Assembly: GCF_048544455.1 (NCBI RefSeq)
Contig: NC_133538.1
Span: forward strand, 253,628,491 to 253,692,490
Reading direction: 5' to 3'
Source: Silene latifolia
Lineage: Eukaryota; Streptophyta; Magnoliopsida; Caryophyllales; Caryophyllaceae
DNA length: 64,000 nt
Within the stretch, counting starts at the first letter, position 1. Each line of letters opens with the position of its first letter. The notes beneath the pieces were generated by a model. The model saw only the letters and a program-made list of their open reading frames with translations. It had not been told where the DNA came from and did no database searches. The position numbers were made by a program, and so were the translations under genes. This document shows, one piece after another, positions 35,368 to 45,450 of the stretch.

Positions 35368-37157
35368 TCAGTCGTCATCTCCAGGCTGATCCTCCGGACC
35401 GGGTACGAACGGAGGGTCACTCTGCTCCTCTCTGGCAGCTCGCTGTGCCGCCTGCTCTGCCCGTAACCGCACCTCTCGTGCTACCGCTGTCTCCTCCGGC
35501 TCCTCCTCTGAGTCAGAAGAAAGTGGAGGGTACCGTCCGGCCGGGTATCGGTAGAAGGAAGGATGCGGCCACCCCCGGAATCGGTCGCCGGGCTCGGATA
35601 TGGAACTCGTAGAGCGGGAATACTGCCAAAGCCATATCCGTCTCATCTCGTAATGTACCTGCACATATCCGAAAGCACGGCATCACGACGCCCTTGGTCC
35701 ATGACCTCGGGCGCCTCTAAAACAGGAGGGCAGACAAAATTGGCCGGAAAAACCGAACCAGAAGGAGGGTCAAGTGGGGGTGGAGTATGAGTCTGAGTGG
35801 GTGTAAGCTGAGGCGTGGGTGTAGGTCCAGCCTGGGCCTGAGTCGGAGCCTGAGAGCTAGAGGATGCTCCGGCCTCCCGCTTCCTCTTCCTAGAAGAAGA
35901 AGGAGGGGTGAAGGTAAGGTGGTAGGTAGGTGGAGGTGGCCTCGCTCCCTCGGCCGCGTAGGGAGCGGTAAAAGTGGCGGAAGGGTAGAGCACGGCAAGG
36001 TAACGGACGTGGAACCACTAATCTTCCACGTCCTCGCACTCCCCTTCGCCTTTGGGAACCAGGCGAAGTCGGCCATGGCACCAGGTCAAGGTAAAAGCAT
36101 CCCTATCGGGTGCGGCAAGTGAAGGGTCGGTGGGGTAAAGGTGGCGGGCAATCTTAGTCACTAGCCCGCCACGGACAACGGCGGTCTTGACCGAGTCCCA
36201 ATTCCGTTCAATCTTTGAGCTACCGGATAGGCAATGTTGAGAACAAACGGTACCGTAGTCAATGTTGAGGTACCCGCGAGAATCGCTAGCTCGGTGTTGG
36301 TCACGTTATTGGACTCAGGGCGCCCAAAAATGGTCTCTCCTAACAGACGCAAGTAGTAACGGGGCGAGTAAGTGAATGTGAGCTCCCTTCCGTGAGTGGA
36401 AGGGAGTGTGAGAAAGAGCGACCCAGTGGTGAAGGAGGTCTCGAGGTGGGGCGGTGGGACCGTCACTAACTAGGCCTAAAACTTGGCCAAACTTGGCCAA
36501 GGTCCAGTGGTGCGACTCATTGCGGAGTCGAAAGGAAATGCGAGAACCGGAGTGGTCGCATCATAAGACTCGGTGTCGAAGGAATAGGAGCTAAAGAATT
36601 CGTACGTAAGGGTGCGAATAGTAGCCTCATGCATGGTAATCAGACCCGACATACCCGTCCCGTTCAACAAACTACAGACCTCCTCATAAATGCCTAAGGT
36701 CTCTAGGTCGATCTGCGCAAGGAAACGGGTGGGGGAGAGAGGGCAACGAAGTAAAGCAATTAACCGCTTCCGGTGAGCGTCGAAGTGAAACGACGTGGGC
36801 ATCTTCGGTAGGGGTGTGAGAGCGCCCTCTCCCGTAGCAATGACCTCGGAGGGGCTGGAAGTGATGGCTAAGCGGCTAGCCTGCTGATGTGGCCTCGGTG
36901 GAAAGCATACCGGCTGCGGGAGACGAGGAGTGCGTCCGCATGATCCAGCAAGGAGAAACGCCGGTAGGGGAGTGGTGGTGGTGTAGCTGGACCGAGCTCC
37001 CGCCGAGCTAGCCGCGGAGTAAACTGTCCCAAAGTGAGACAAGTAGAATCAGTGCTGCGGTGGTGACTAAGGCGGAGCCGATGGCAACAAGCAGGGACCA
37101 CCGACTCGCTCACGGACGAGCCGGGAGGACGTACTAGTAGAAGGCAAAGAACTCGCG
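35368..37157 (-). pseudogene. Athila post-pol ORF of E3, broken
   Basis: This is the same family as the post-pol ORFs of E2 and E5. It starts near 37157 (MDASSLPSTSTSSRLVRERV). The core is in the frame 36476-37042, with LETLGIYEEVCSLL and TIRTLTYEFFSSY matching the LGIF and PTYxxLxLEFL core of E2. The C-terminal part (35368-35993) is rich in Pro, Thr and Gln and ends with an acidic tail (SDSEEEPEETAV). Several frame changes break it (about 37050-37110, about 36475, about 36000 and about 35650). It is more GC-rich than its surroundings. Function is unknown in the family. Confidence 0.65.
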
Positions 37158-38127
37158 TCCATCCTGCAAAGTATCAAAGGGCACGAATAAAGAAAGATGC
37201 CGCTAACCGTGGCTAAAACAACCGCTAACCAACATGTGACAGCAAAAAGGATGGCCATATTGGTCGAAACAATCGACGTCAAACAATCAAAACCAAACAA
37301 TTCCTCAAAAATTTGGAAAAGCGGCAAGTGAGTGGTGATAATATGATAAAGCGGATCGCAAAAGGGCTAATACTGACATGAAAACCAGAAATGGTGGCAT
37401 GTATGACTACTGGGCGATCGAGAATAACCACTCACAGCGAGATTCCTAATAATTCAAGACATATAAAGGCGATAGGGGACGGTAGAAGCGATTAACAACG
37501 ACTATAAATGAGTATGGATGAAGTTAAGCAAGCAAGGCAACATAAAACCGACGAGAGTCGACACATTCGACTTACGGGGACCCTAGTCGCGGAAATCGCG
37601 CGAAATTCGAATTTAATATGTAAAAACAGGGAGGAATTGCGAAAATATCATCAACAAGCTAATCAAGGGCAATTAAACACAATTAAATCGAATAAATTCG
37701 ACTAGACAAGGAATTTTCGAACCCTAATTCAATCACCTCAAAGAAATTTGAATTAAATGAAGAAAAAATGCAAAGAGTGTGAAAGAAAACACTTACTTGA
37801 TGATGATTAACCTACAAAGCAATTAAACTTCAAAAGAAACAATCAACCAAGGCGGATTTTCGATTGAAAAACCGCAAACCCTAATCCCTCTTAAAATCCG
37901 CAAAAACGAGCACAAAAGAGGGTGAATATAAGGGGCTATTGAAGAATTAAGTGCTAGTGATAGAATGTAGGTGGTGGATTTGATGATTTTGGGCAAAAAT
38001 TGGGGATTTGGGGATAAATCAATCGCACATTAGAGAGGGGTTAGACGGAAATTATGAGTGAAATGAAATAAAATTAGGGAAATAAAGAGTTTTAAGAAAG
38101 AAAACTCCCGTTGTCCCTGCTCATCTC
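37158..38127 (-). other. Leader of the E3 post-pol ORF
   Basis: AT-rich, no gene recognised. It separates the post-pol ORF from the dyad array, as in E2. Confidence 0.5.
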
Positions 38128-38128
38128 A

Positions 38129-38301
38129 CTCGATCGAGTGGTTTTAATCACTTGATCGAGGACTTTTGCTGTCCCTTTTGCTCGATCGAGTAACAGTCCT
38201 CTCGATCGATCAATTCCTCTGTGGCCTTCCTCGATCGAGTAACCAGCGAGCTCGATCGAACCATTTTTCACTCGATCGAGTACAAAAAGTACTCGATCGA
38301 G
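38129..38301 (-). repeat. TCGATCGA dyad array, E3 3' slot, eight units
   Basis: Units begin at 38130, 38152 (TTGATCGA), 38182, 38202, 38231, 38252, 38272 and 38293. Spacings are 22, 30, 20, 29, 21, 20 and 21. Confidence 0.93.
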
Positions 38302-38432
38302 GACTTCCTTGTGTAGACTTCTTCGAATTTTCGTCTTTATTTCCTCGAAATGCGTGACATTTCCCAAACCTGCATAAAACACGTCCAAACACATCCCAAA
38401 ATACCAAATATGCAGAAACACAGTCTATAGTC

Positions 38433-39638
38433 TCAGTCTATGCTAAAAAAAATGTCTAAACTAATTGTCCTAATTAAAAGCGTAATAAATAAATTCAAAA
38501 GAAATTCAAACGAATATCTATTACACTTTGTTACACGGGGCATTTCCCCGTTTAATTCCCATCGCCTCTCATTAGCCCCTTGGTGGGCTTCGATTTGGAG
38601 GACGTCACTTCGGCGATGCGGACCGTCCTCTTTGATTTCCATGAGCTTGAATTCTGTTTTGCGGCAGTAGGAGGAATGTAGTTCCCATCTATGTAGGTGC
38701 GAATGTCTTCGTCCTCGCCCCTCTGTCATCTTCCTTGGCATCCTTTGCTCCGATTCGATTGATAATGGTTGTACCACATCCTTTGACAACTCCTTTCTTG
38801 CCTTCATCTGCACTGCGGTAAGGGAAAGCAGACGATTTTCCTCCTTTTTGCTCTCGGTATGAGGCGGAGGGTTAGCAATAATGACAATATTCTCCAAATT
38901 TTCATCCGGAGTGTCAATAATAGGGTCAATGAAGAAAGGGCATTGCAAGGTGAGCTTGCATGGGAGCCCTCCGGAACTTGGGTGATGGAAAGTCGGCTCC
39001 TCGTCCCCACGGAAGGTCAAAGTCTTCCCCGACATCTATCACTTGCACGGGCGGTGGACAAAAATGGTCTCCCTAAAATGATAGGGGTGTGGACATCTTC
39101 GGGGATATCTAAGACGACAAAATCGACGGGAATAAAGAACTTCCCGATCCGACAGTACGTCTTCCGCTACACTTAGTGGCCGTGATAAACTACGGTCGGC
39201 CATCGGACGGATCATGTTGGTGCAACTCGGTTTTGTCACACCAAGTCTCTTAGCTAGAGACAATGGTAAAACACTTACGCTAGCGCCTAAATCGCATAGC
39301 GCATTATCAATCAATTGCATTCCTATGTGACAAGGGATCGAAAAACTACCCGGGTCTGATTGCTTAAGAGGTAGCTTATTTTGAGATAGGGTTGACCCCA
39401 TCTCAGTCAAAGCTACAGTCTCATTATCATTAATGGTCCTCTTACGTGCTAAAATCTCTTTCATAAATTTTAAATAAGAGGGTACCTTGGTCAGCAATTC
39501 AGTGAACGGCACGGAAACTTCCAAACTCTTCAAAAGCTCAACAAATTTGCCAAACTGTTGATTAATCTTGGTATTCTGCAGCCGCCTCGGGAAGGGAACA
39601 GTAATTGGAATCTCGAGTTCCTTATTTCTCGCTTCCAA
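38433..39638 (-). pseudogene. Aspartic protease region of E3, frame broken
   Basis: On the minus strand the frame opens at 39638 with the pre-protease region (VPFTELLTKVPSYLKFMKEIL, ARKRTINDNE), closely similar to E1. It continues to the active-site stretch NALCDLGASVSVLPLSLAKRL and MADRSLSRPL. Downstream of about 39140 the frame shifts; remnants of the IILGRPFL region and the acidic tail (to 38433) are in other frames. No RT follows, as in E1. The family role is processing of gag polyprotein. Confidence 0.75.
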
Positions 39639-39764
39639 AATGTCTTCCGGAGCAAGTTCAGTATCCTTTGGACGCTTCTTACCTCTCGAACGAGGCCTTT
39701 CTGGTAATTCCTCGCTTAAACGAGCACTAGCAGGCTCTCGAATAAGCTTCCCATCATCAATATC

Positions 39765-39949
39765 ACTCGATCGAGCAATGTGTTCACTCGATCGAGCACC
39801 TTCTTCAGCAACTTCAGTCGATCGAGCAACATTCCCACTCGATCGACCATCTTCGACTTCAGTTCACTCGATCGAGCGGAAAGACTACTCGATCGACCAG
39901 ATTCTTCACCATTTCCACTCGATCGAACACACCGATTTGATCGATCGAG
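39765..39949 (-). repeat. TCGATCGA dyad array, E3 gag-protease slot, eight units
   Basis: Units begin at 39767, 39788, 39818, 39839, 39868, 39889, 39919 and 39941. Spacings are 21, 30, 21, 29, 21, 30 and 22, a near-perfect alternation with a 51-bp period. The array lies in the gag-protease linker, where 21 and 30 keep the codon frame. Confidence 0.95.
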
Positions 39950-40099
39950 TAATCGCTTCGTCGTGAGCCCCTTTTTCTTAACGAAACTTGTTCATCATCG
40001 ATTCTGACTATTTCGTGTCGATTTCTTCATTTCGGTCCTTCATAAGAAAGACCGCTTCTCAACTCTATCAAATGTACCGTCTCGTTTGGGTTCTTCTCA

Positions 40100-41565
40100 T
40101 TTTGAGTCGGTAAATGACCCGGCTTCCTCGAGGATTGATTCGCGGCGAGTTGGGCAACTTGAGTCTCAAGTGCCTTTATGGACGCGTCTCGGCGTTGATC
40201 ACTTGTGCTTTTTTGTTGATCACTCGCATGAAGCGCGCCGTAATGGCTTGCATCATAGACTTTAACTCGCCCATTTCACTCACCCCATTTGAAGATGAAC
40301 CGTGGTTAGGAGGGTTAAAGGACGGAGGCTTCTGATAGCCTTGTTGCTTCTGATGTGGAGGGATGTATGGTTGCACCGATTTGGAGGGGCGGTGGGATTG
40401 AGTACGTTGTTCGGTTACTCCACCTCAAATTGGGGTGGATATTCGGCTCGTAATGAGTGTTGTTTTGTCTGTAGTGTTGAAAGGCAGCACATTGCTCATA
40501 AGGACTAGGACAATAATCGGCGACATGTCCATCTACCCCGCACCTGCAAATGCACGAAAGGACCGTCTGTCATGGCATTAACCTGGTACATCCCTGGCTT
40601 GAGAGCTCCCCCTAGTTCATACTTGTCGAACCTAGCAAAGAAGGTCTTCTAATACGGCCCCGAAGAAGATTCAACGGCTCTCCTTTGGTTTCCCTTGAAT
40701 TCCCGTATTCACCACGTGAGTGGCTAAATCATCTATGATTTTCCATCCCTTCGTCGGCCCCAAGTTGTCAGAAAATCGACCGTTGGCTGCCGCATCTAGT
40801 ATAGCCCTACGATCATCATATAAACCATTGTAAAAATGGTTGCACAGACTCCATTTTTCGAAACCGTGGTGCGGTATGGTCCACACTAGTTTCTTAAAAC
40901 GAAGCCATGCCTCGTGGAAGTTCTCGTCGGGCCCTTGTTTGAAACTTGTTATCTGAGCTCTGATGGCGATGGTTCTCGAAGCGAGAGAAATACTTCTTAT
41001 AAAACGCTAATGCTAGCGTATTCCAATCCGTTATGCCGTGAGCAGCTCGGTCCAAATCCTGTACCACTCCTTGCGGCATCGCGGAGTGAGAAGATGAACA
41101 TAGTTTCTTTGATCCGATCGATCGGTCTGTCACGCCCGGTGGGGGGGTATGGAGCGGCGAGTAATCAATGAAGGTCTCCATATCTTTGAGTGCATCTTCC
41201 TTCGCAGCTCCCGAACTGATTTTTCTCGACCATGCTAATGTAAGAAGGCTTCGGTTCGAACTTCCTAGCATCTCCTGGTAATTCGAACCCTTTATAGAGA
41301 TTGTCAGCCGTGGGCTCGGAGTGACTAGCAATGGTTGCTTCCTCAGCCATTTCGGGAAATTCTGGGAAAGTGATAGACTCAAGTGATGAATTGGAAAGCG
41401 GAGAAGACGGTGGATTGTCTTGAAAAGCTCGTTCTCGTAAAAGTTACCACGAGAACTAGGCTCTTCCTCTGCCTGTTGCTCTTGAAATAGTCTCCTTTTT
41501 ACGCGCAGAGATCTCTCAATCTCGGGATCAAAAGGTAGTAGTGGCCCACCTTGCGACCTGCGCAT
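40100..41565 (-). pseudogene. gag: gag of E3, frame broken
   Basis: The minus-strand frame from 41565 carries an N-terminal region with RSLRVKRRLF and NFYENELFKT. Next come YKGFELPGDARKFEPKP, WNTLALAFYKKYF and, at 40671-40886, IPHHGFEKWSLCNHFYNGLYDDRRAILDAA in pieces that match E1 gag. A zinc knuckle with C-x3-C-x4-H-x4-C spacing (CICRCGVDGHVADYC) lies near 40525-40570. Frame changes occur near 41350, 41100 and 40890. It encodes the particle shell protein in the family. The first codon of the element's frame lies about 100 bp after the primer site. Confidence 0.78.
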
Positions 41566-41667
41566 AAGACGAAACTACAGACAAGATATGAGAATAGTCT
41601 AAGGAACTATGTTCCTTAAACTAAAAGAAGAATTAAAAATAAACAGCTAGTAAATTAAACAATTGCC

Positions 41668-41685
41668 TCCCCGGCAACGGCGCCA
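41668..41685 (-). other. Primer-binding site of E3 (tRNA-Asp)
   Basis: The plus strand shows TCCCCGGCAACGGCGCCA, the reverse complement of the Athila primer site, five bases from the right LTR. It is identical to the E2 site. Confidence 0.92.
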
Positions 41686-41690
41686 AAATT

Positions 41691-43190
41691 TGACACGTCT
41701 GTCGCGTACCTGTCAAAAATAAACCTAACGGTCTCAACTAAAAATGTAGTAGAGGCAGTCGAGTATCGAATCCTCGGGGAGGTAATGCAACTCTGACTAT
41801 CTATTTCTAATCCTATGGTAACAATTGGGGTTGATTGAATTTTTGGTTCTAACTACGGAGTTGAAGGAAGAGAAATAAAGAGAAGGACAGATAAGCAGGA
41901 AAATGGGTTAAAACTATCAATAAGAGGGGGACATGTCGGGAACTCGGTTCACTACGGTAGTACAACAACTTAGCAGTAAATGACTCAGACGAACTAATGC
42001 GAGACGGATATTAGAAGGTCCTTTCGGTCCACTTCCCACCCTAAAATACCACTAACTTAACTTTCGTCCTCATTAGGGTAGTCTACTGTTTATAGCAGGC
42101 CTATTTAGTCCAATCTTTCGATCCAGGATTAATTATAGCCAGATTAATGGGTGACATAGAAGCGTGCACTCAACTAGGTCGAGAATTACAGTTATATTGC
42201 TATAGTGACAGAGTCTCTTATGTCAATTCGTCTAATTCATTCACTGCGTCGTCATTATTCTACCGCAGATCCCCTAATCCCAACATGGAAGGGTTTAGCT
42301 ACTCATATTATTAATGGAACTAGCAGCAAACAAGATTCCGGAGAAGACATAACGAAATAACAATAAAATGCAATAATATAAATTAGGCGAGAAAGAATGA
42401 TAACAATAACAAGAAAACAATGCAACAAAAGGTTAATTATTATTAAGAGAAGAAGGGAGATTATAATCTAAGCGATTAGGCGTAAAGAACAACCGAGTCC
42501 GAGTGAAATAAACCCAAAATGCAAGCAACAGTAGAAGGAGAAAAAGTAACGTAGGAAAGTAGCGATAATTCTAATGTGAAAGATAGTAAAAGAGATAGTC
42601 CAAGGAATAGTAAGAATGAATGCCTAATAACCTAGTAAAACATAGGTTAAATAGCCAAAACCCCTAAGTGTTTATGCGGAAATAAAACATGGGTGATTAA
42701 GCCCACGAAGTCGAAATCCTCTCGATCGAGTAGACAACACCACTCGATCGACCAATGTCTCAACAGAAGGCCCTCGATCGACCAACAGGTCACTCAATCG
42801 AGGCCTGGATCATGTGCATCTTACTCGATCGAGTAAGGAATAGCTCGATCGAGCCTTGGGGAGCTTAGGGACCACTCGATCGACCACCAAACAGCTCGAT
42901 AGACCACTTGGATCTTCAATTCAGCTCACGTCTTCACCCAAGTGCCTCGTAATGCGTGCAACGACGCTTCCAGGTGCAACATCTCACTCTGGGACAATCC
43001 CGTCTCCTCTAAATGCATGCAAAAAGGACGAAAAGGAGCATGGTTCCACCACTTTCGCGATCATTCCTATAAAAAGGATAAAATACACCAAAGTAGCCAA
43101 TTCGGGGCAAAATACTATAAAAATAGTAGATAAATGCATAGAAATACGTGCTGAAATAGGCCAAAAAGACTATACATTAGGCACGTATCA
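41691..43190 (-). repeat. 5' LTR of E3 (right)
   Basis: It pairs with 32005-33505. It carries the same eight-unit dyad array (about 42722-42905), with one unit changed to TCAATCGA. Confidence 0.94.
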
Positions 43191-43195
43191 TCTCT
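43191..43195. repeat. Target-site duplication of E3 (right)
   Basis: TCTCT, copy of 32000-32004. Confidence 0.92.
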
Positions 43196-43900
43196 TAGCT
43201 AGGGTTTAATGGGTGATTAGGGGAAACCAACATGGGGAATGATTCATGCTTAAATCAATATGCTTTCATATCTTATTTGCTTGCTTGTTTTGATCTTAAT
43301 ACATGCACATGTTATATTTGATGAAATGCTAAGCCTATGAATCCTTGCATTTACTATCATCTTCTATCTTTTCAATGAGACTTGTAAGACATAACCCAAC
43401 TCGAGTCTTGTTAGACCATGCATGTGTTGAGTAGGAAAGATTAAGTCGACTTGTAGGTGTTGTACAATCTAATCGATTCGGCTCCGGGACCCAAACTTTC
43501 CTAGGATTGTAAGATATAACCCAACTCAATCCATCACAACAATAATTGCTTGCTTATAATTTGAGAACATGTTTGTATGATCATATCCCATGATTTCCCT
43601 ATGAACCCATGACACCCTAGTGCTTTTAATCAATTGTTTACACCCCTTATTTTATCTTGCTAGTTTATTTTCATTGCTATTTTAGCTTAGTGACCTTCTA
43701 CATCAACCCAATTTGTGACACCCCCTAGACACTACTAGTTACAATAGAATTCTCATTTCAATACCCGTCCCTTGGGATCCGACCTTTACTTGCCTCTTTA
43801 CTAATTGTAGAGTTGTTTGTGAAGTATAAATTGTGTTTTGTATCGACCATTGACCAACGACCACATATACTTAATTGTGAACACGAAATGGCCTCGATCA
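43196..43900 (+). repeat. 3' LTR of E2, second part
   Basis: It continues the E2 LTR from TAGCTAGGG (equivalent to 22381) to the terminal CA at 43900. Confidence 0.93.
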
Positions 43901-43905
43901 ATTAT
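43901..43905. repeat. Target-site duplication of E2 (right)
   Basis: ATTAT, copy of 21325-21329. Confidence 0.92.
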
Positions 43906-44862
43906 ATACGCTGATTTGAACCAAGGATTATTAAATTGATAGAAAACCCCATCTCACAAAATAGACTTTTACAGTATTAGTAATATACATATAATATAAT
44001 ACCAAAGTTCATAAATTTCGTCAAACATCTCGACAAACACGAAAAGAAACTAGCACATAAGCAAACAACCTCGAACGATAGTAATAATATTAGGATCGGT
44101 AGAATCGTGTTACCTTAAACGCCCCTTATTCTTCGAATAAATGGTCCACAAGGCACGAGCCTCACCCCGGGTCTTCGAATCCTTCATAAAAGGGCAAGAA
44201 AACGGAATAAAGAAGCTAAAAGACGACACTTTTATAAGACGGCGAAAGACGAAACCACTACAAAAAGGAGACTTTCTTACCTTAAAAGGAGGAGGAAGGA
44301 AAGGGGAAGAGAATGGTACAAAAATTATCGAATTTGGTTGAAAAACGAAGGCGGGATCTCGGTTTTAAGGTCGGGATAAAAATGAGGATTGGTCCATTGT
44401 TGTTGCTGCTTTGCTGCGTGTGAAAGCAAAGAAAGGGAAGTGAAAAAGGGGGGTGGGGACGTAGATAATAATAATAATTAATAATGATAATAATAATAAT
44501 AATAATATTAATAATATTAATAATAAGAATATAAGAATTATTTAAAAGGGTAGAGTGTAAGAGGGTAGGTGAGTGTGTTGTCGATATACGATAGGTCGAG
44601 AAAGGATTAGTCCCACAAGTAGAAATGTGACGGTCTATAGCTAGACGGAAGTTAAGACGGAAATTATTATTATTATTGTCACTATTATTACCGTTCGACT
44701 AAAATACGTATTTTTATACAAATCACGTTTTAAAATATTCTTTTCATAAAATTCATGCTTAAAATGAATTAATTAAATTAAATAATTTAAAAATATAAAA
44801 TAAGGTAATTGATCGGTTAAATAAATTATAAATGTCAAAATGAGAATTTTGCGGGTGTTACA
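43906..44862 (-). repeat. Right (5') LTR of E4, second part
   Basis: It matches 15416-16377, including the AAT microsatellite, and ends GGGTGTTACA. Confidence 0.93.
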
Positions 44863-44867
44863 ACATA
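44863..44867. repeat. Target-site duplication of E4 (right)
   Basis: ACATA, copy of 12330-12334. Confidence 0.9.
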
Positions 44868-44966
44868 AATTCCAACTCCAGGGCCCTCAACCCCTCACCC
44901 ACAACACCCCTATCGCTCGTGAACATGTTCTGTGGCGCTACTCTGGGGATACATGTCCTGGCTCAC

Positions 44967-45000
44967 CTCAAGATTGTAGCACTGCCCGCACTCCTATATC
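44967..45000 (-). other. Candidate exon 2 of a repeated exon-like unit
   Basis: Minus strand: TTTTGCAG, then 34 bp containing GGAGTGCGGGCAG, then GTGAGCC. See 12145-12222 and 45392-45450. Confidence 0.22.
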
Positions 45001-45391
45001 CTGCAAAATAGATAATGTCATTGCAGCAATGAGAAATTAACACAACATGAGTCGTCAATGAGAAATTAAATTGAAAAATGGACAGAGATTTGATGGAGCG
45101 GAGGAGTCATTTGAGAGGAGGGTATACATAATAACTCGTCAACAATGCATGAATCGTCAACTAAAAACGCAAACAAATTAACAAAGAGCCTAAATAACGA
45201 ATTATAAACAGGAGAGAATAGGTTTGAGTAAATAAAATTTGGTAAGGTCAATTGTGAAATGGTGTGGGAGTGAAAGAGAGAAAAGGGATGAAACCAATTA
45301 AAATAGGCAGGTGAAATTTTCGAATCGCTTGAAATATCAAACAAAACAATGTGGCAAAACATTGAATAAATCAAAAGTATGAAATAAGCAC

Positions 45392-45450
45392 CTGGAGAAA
45401 CACGCAAACAAATCCAGAATCATCTCTTCGCAGCCAGCCTGCCCCCACTC
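45392..45450 (-). other. Candidate exon 3 of a repeated exon-like unit
   Basis: Minus strand: AATTGCAG, then 59 bp starting GAGTGGGGGCAGGC and ending CTCCAG, then GTGCTT. Borders fit splice consensus; no protein family is recognised. Confidence 0.25.

Larger units (their letters stand above)
32005..43190 (-). mobile_element. E3: non-autonomous Athila-like element with gag, protease and post-pol ORF but no RT/integrase
   Basis: An 11,186-bp insertion lies in the E2 3' LTR, flanked by TCTCT. LTRs of 1501 and 1500 bp differ at only about a dozen places. The tRNA-Asp primer site lies beside the right LTR and the polypurine tract beside the left, so it runs on the minus strand. In its own order: gag, dyad array, protease, dyad array, post-pol ORF, hairpins, polypurine tract. 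The pol domain between protease and post-pol ORF is absent. The near-identical LTRs and clean duplication show it is young, so it was probably mobilised in trans. Confidence 0.93.
21330..43900 (+). mobile_element. E2: Athila element with pol but no gag-protease, split by E3
   Basis: LTRs start TGATGTGACC and end CTCGAC/TCA. The primer site is tRNA-Asp type, a 3' polypurine tract is present, and the flanking duplication is ATTAT. The interior (23086-30996, 7.9 kb) holds an acidic linker ORF, RT, RNase H, integrase, a motif-rich spacer and an Athila post-pol ORF. Gag and protease, which should lie between primer site and RT, are missing. Only about 140 bp separates the LTR from the first ORF. 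The 3' LTR is split by E3. LTR differences are few (about ten substitutions and one 45-bp indel), so insertion is recent. Confidence 0.93.
12335..44862 (-). mobile_element. E4: LARD-like non-autonomous retrotransposon (Tekay/Del type), split by E2 and E3
   Basis: Two LTRs of 4043 and 4041 bp, starting TGTGACACCC and ending GGGTGTTACA, flank an internal region of only 1868 bp. The tRNA-Met primer site lies beside the right LTR and the polypurine tract beside the left one, so the element runs on the minus strand. Five-base duplications ACATA flank the whole. The right LTR is interrupted at 21330-43900 by E2, which itself contains E3. No gag or pol remains. Very long LTRs with a short, non-coding interior match the large retrotransposon derivative (LARD) class. 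The cis signals resemble chromovirus Tekay/Del elements. Confidence 0.92.
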
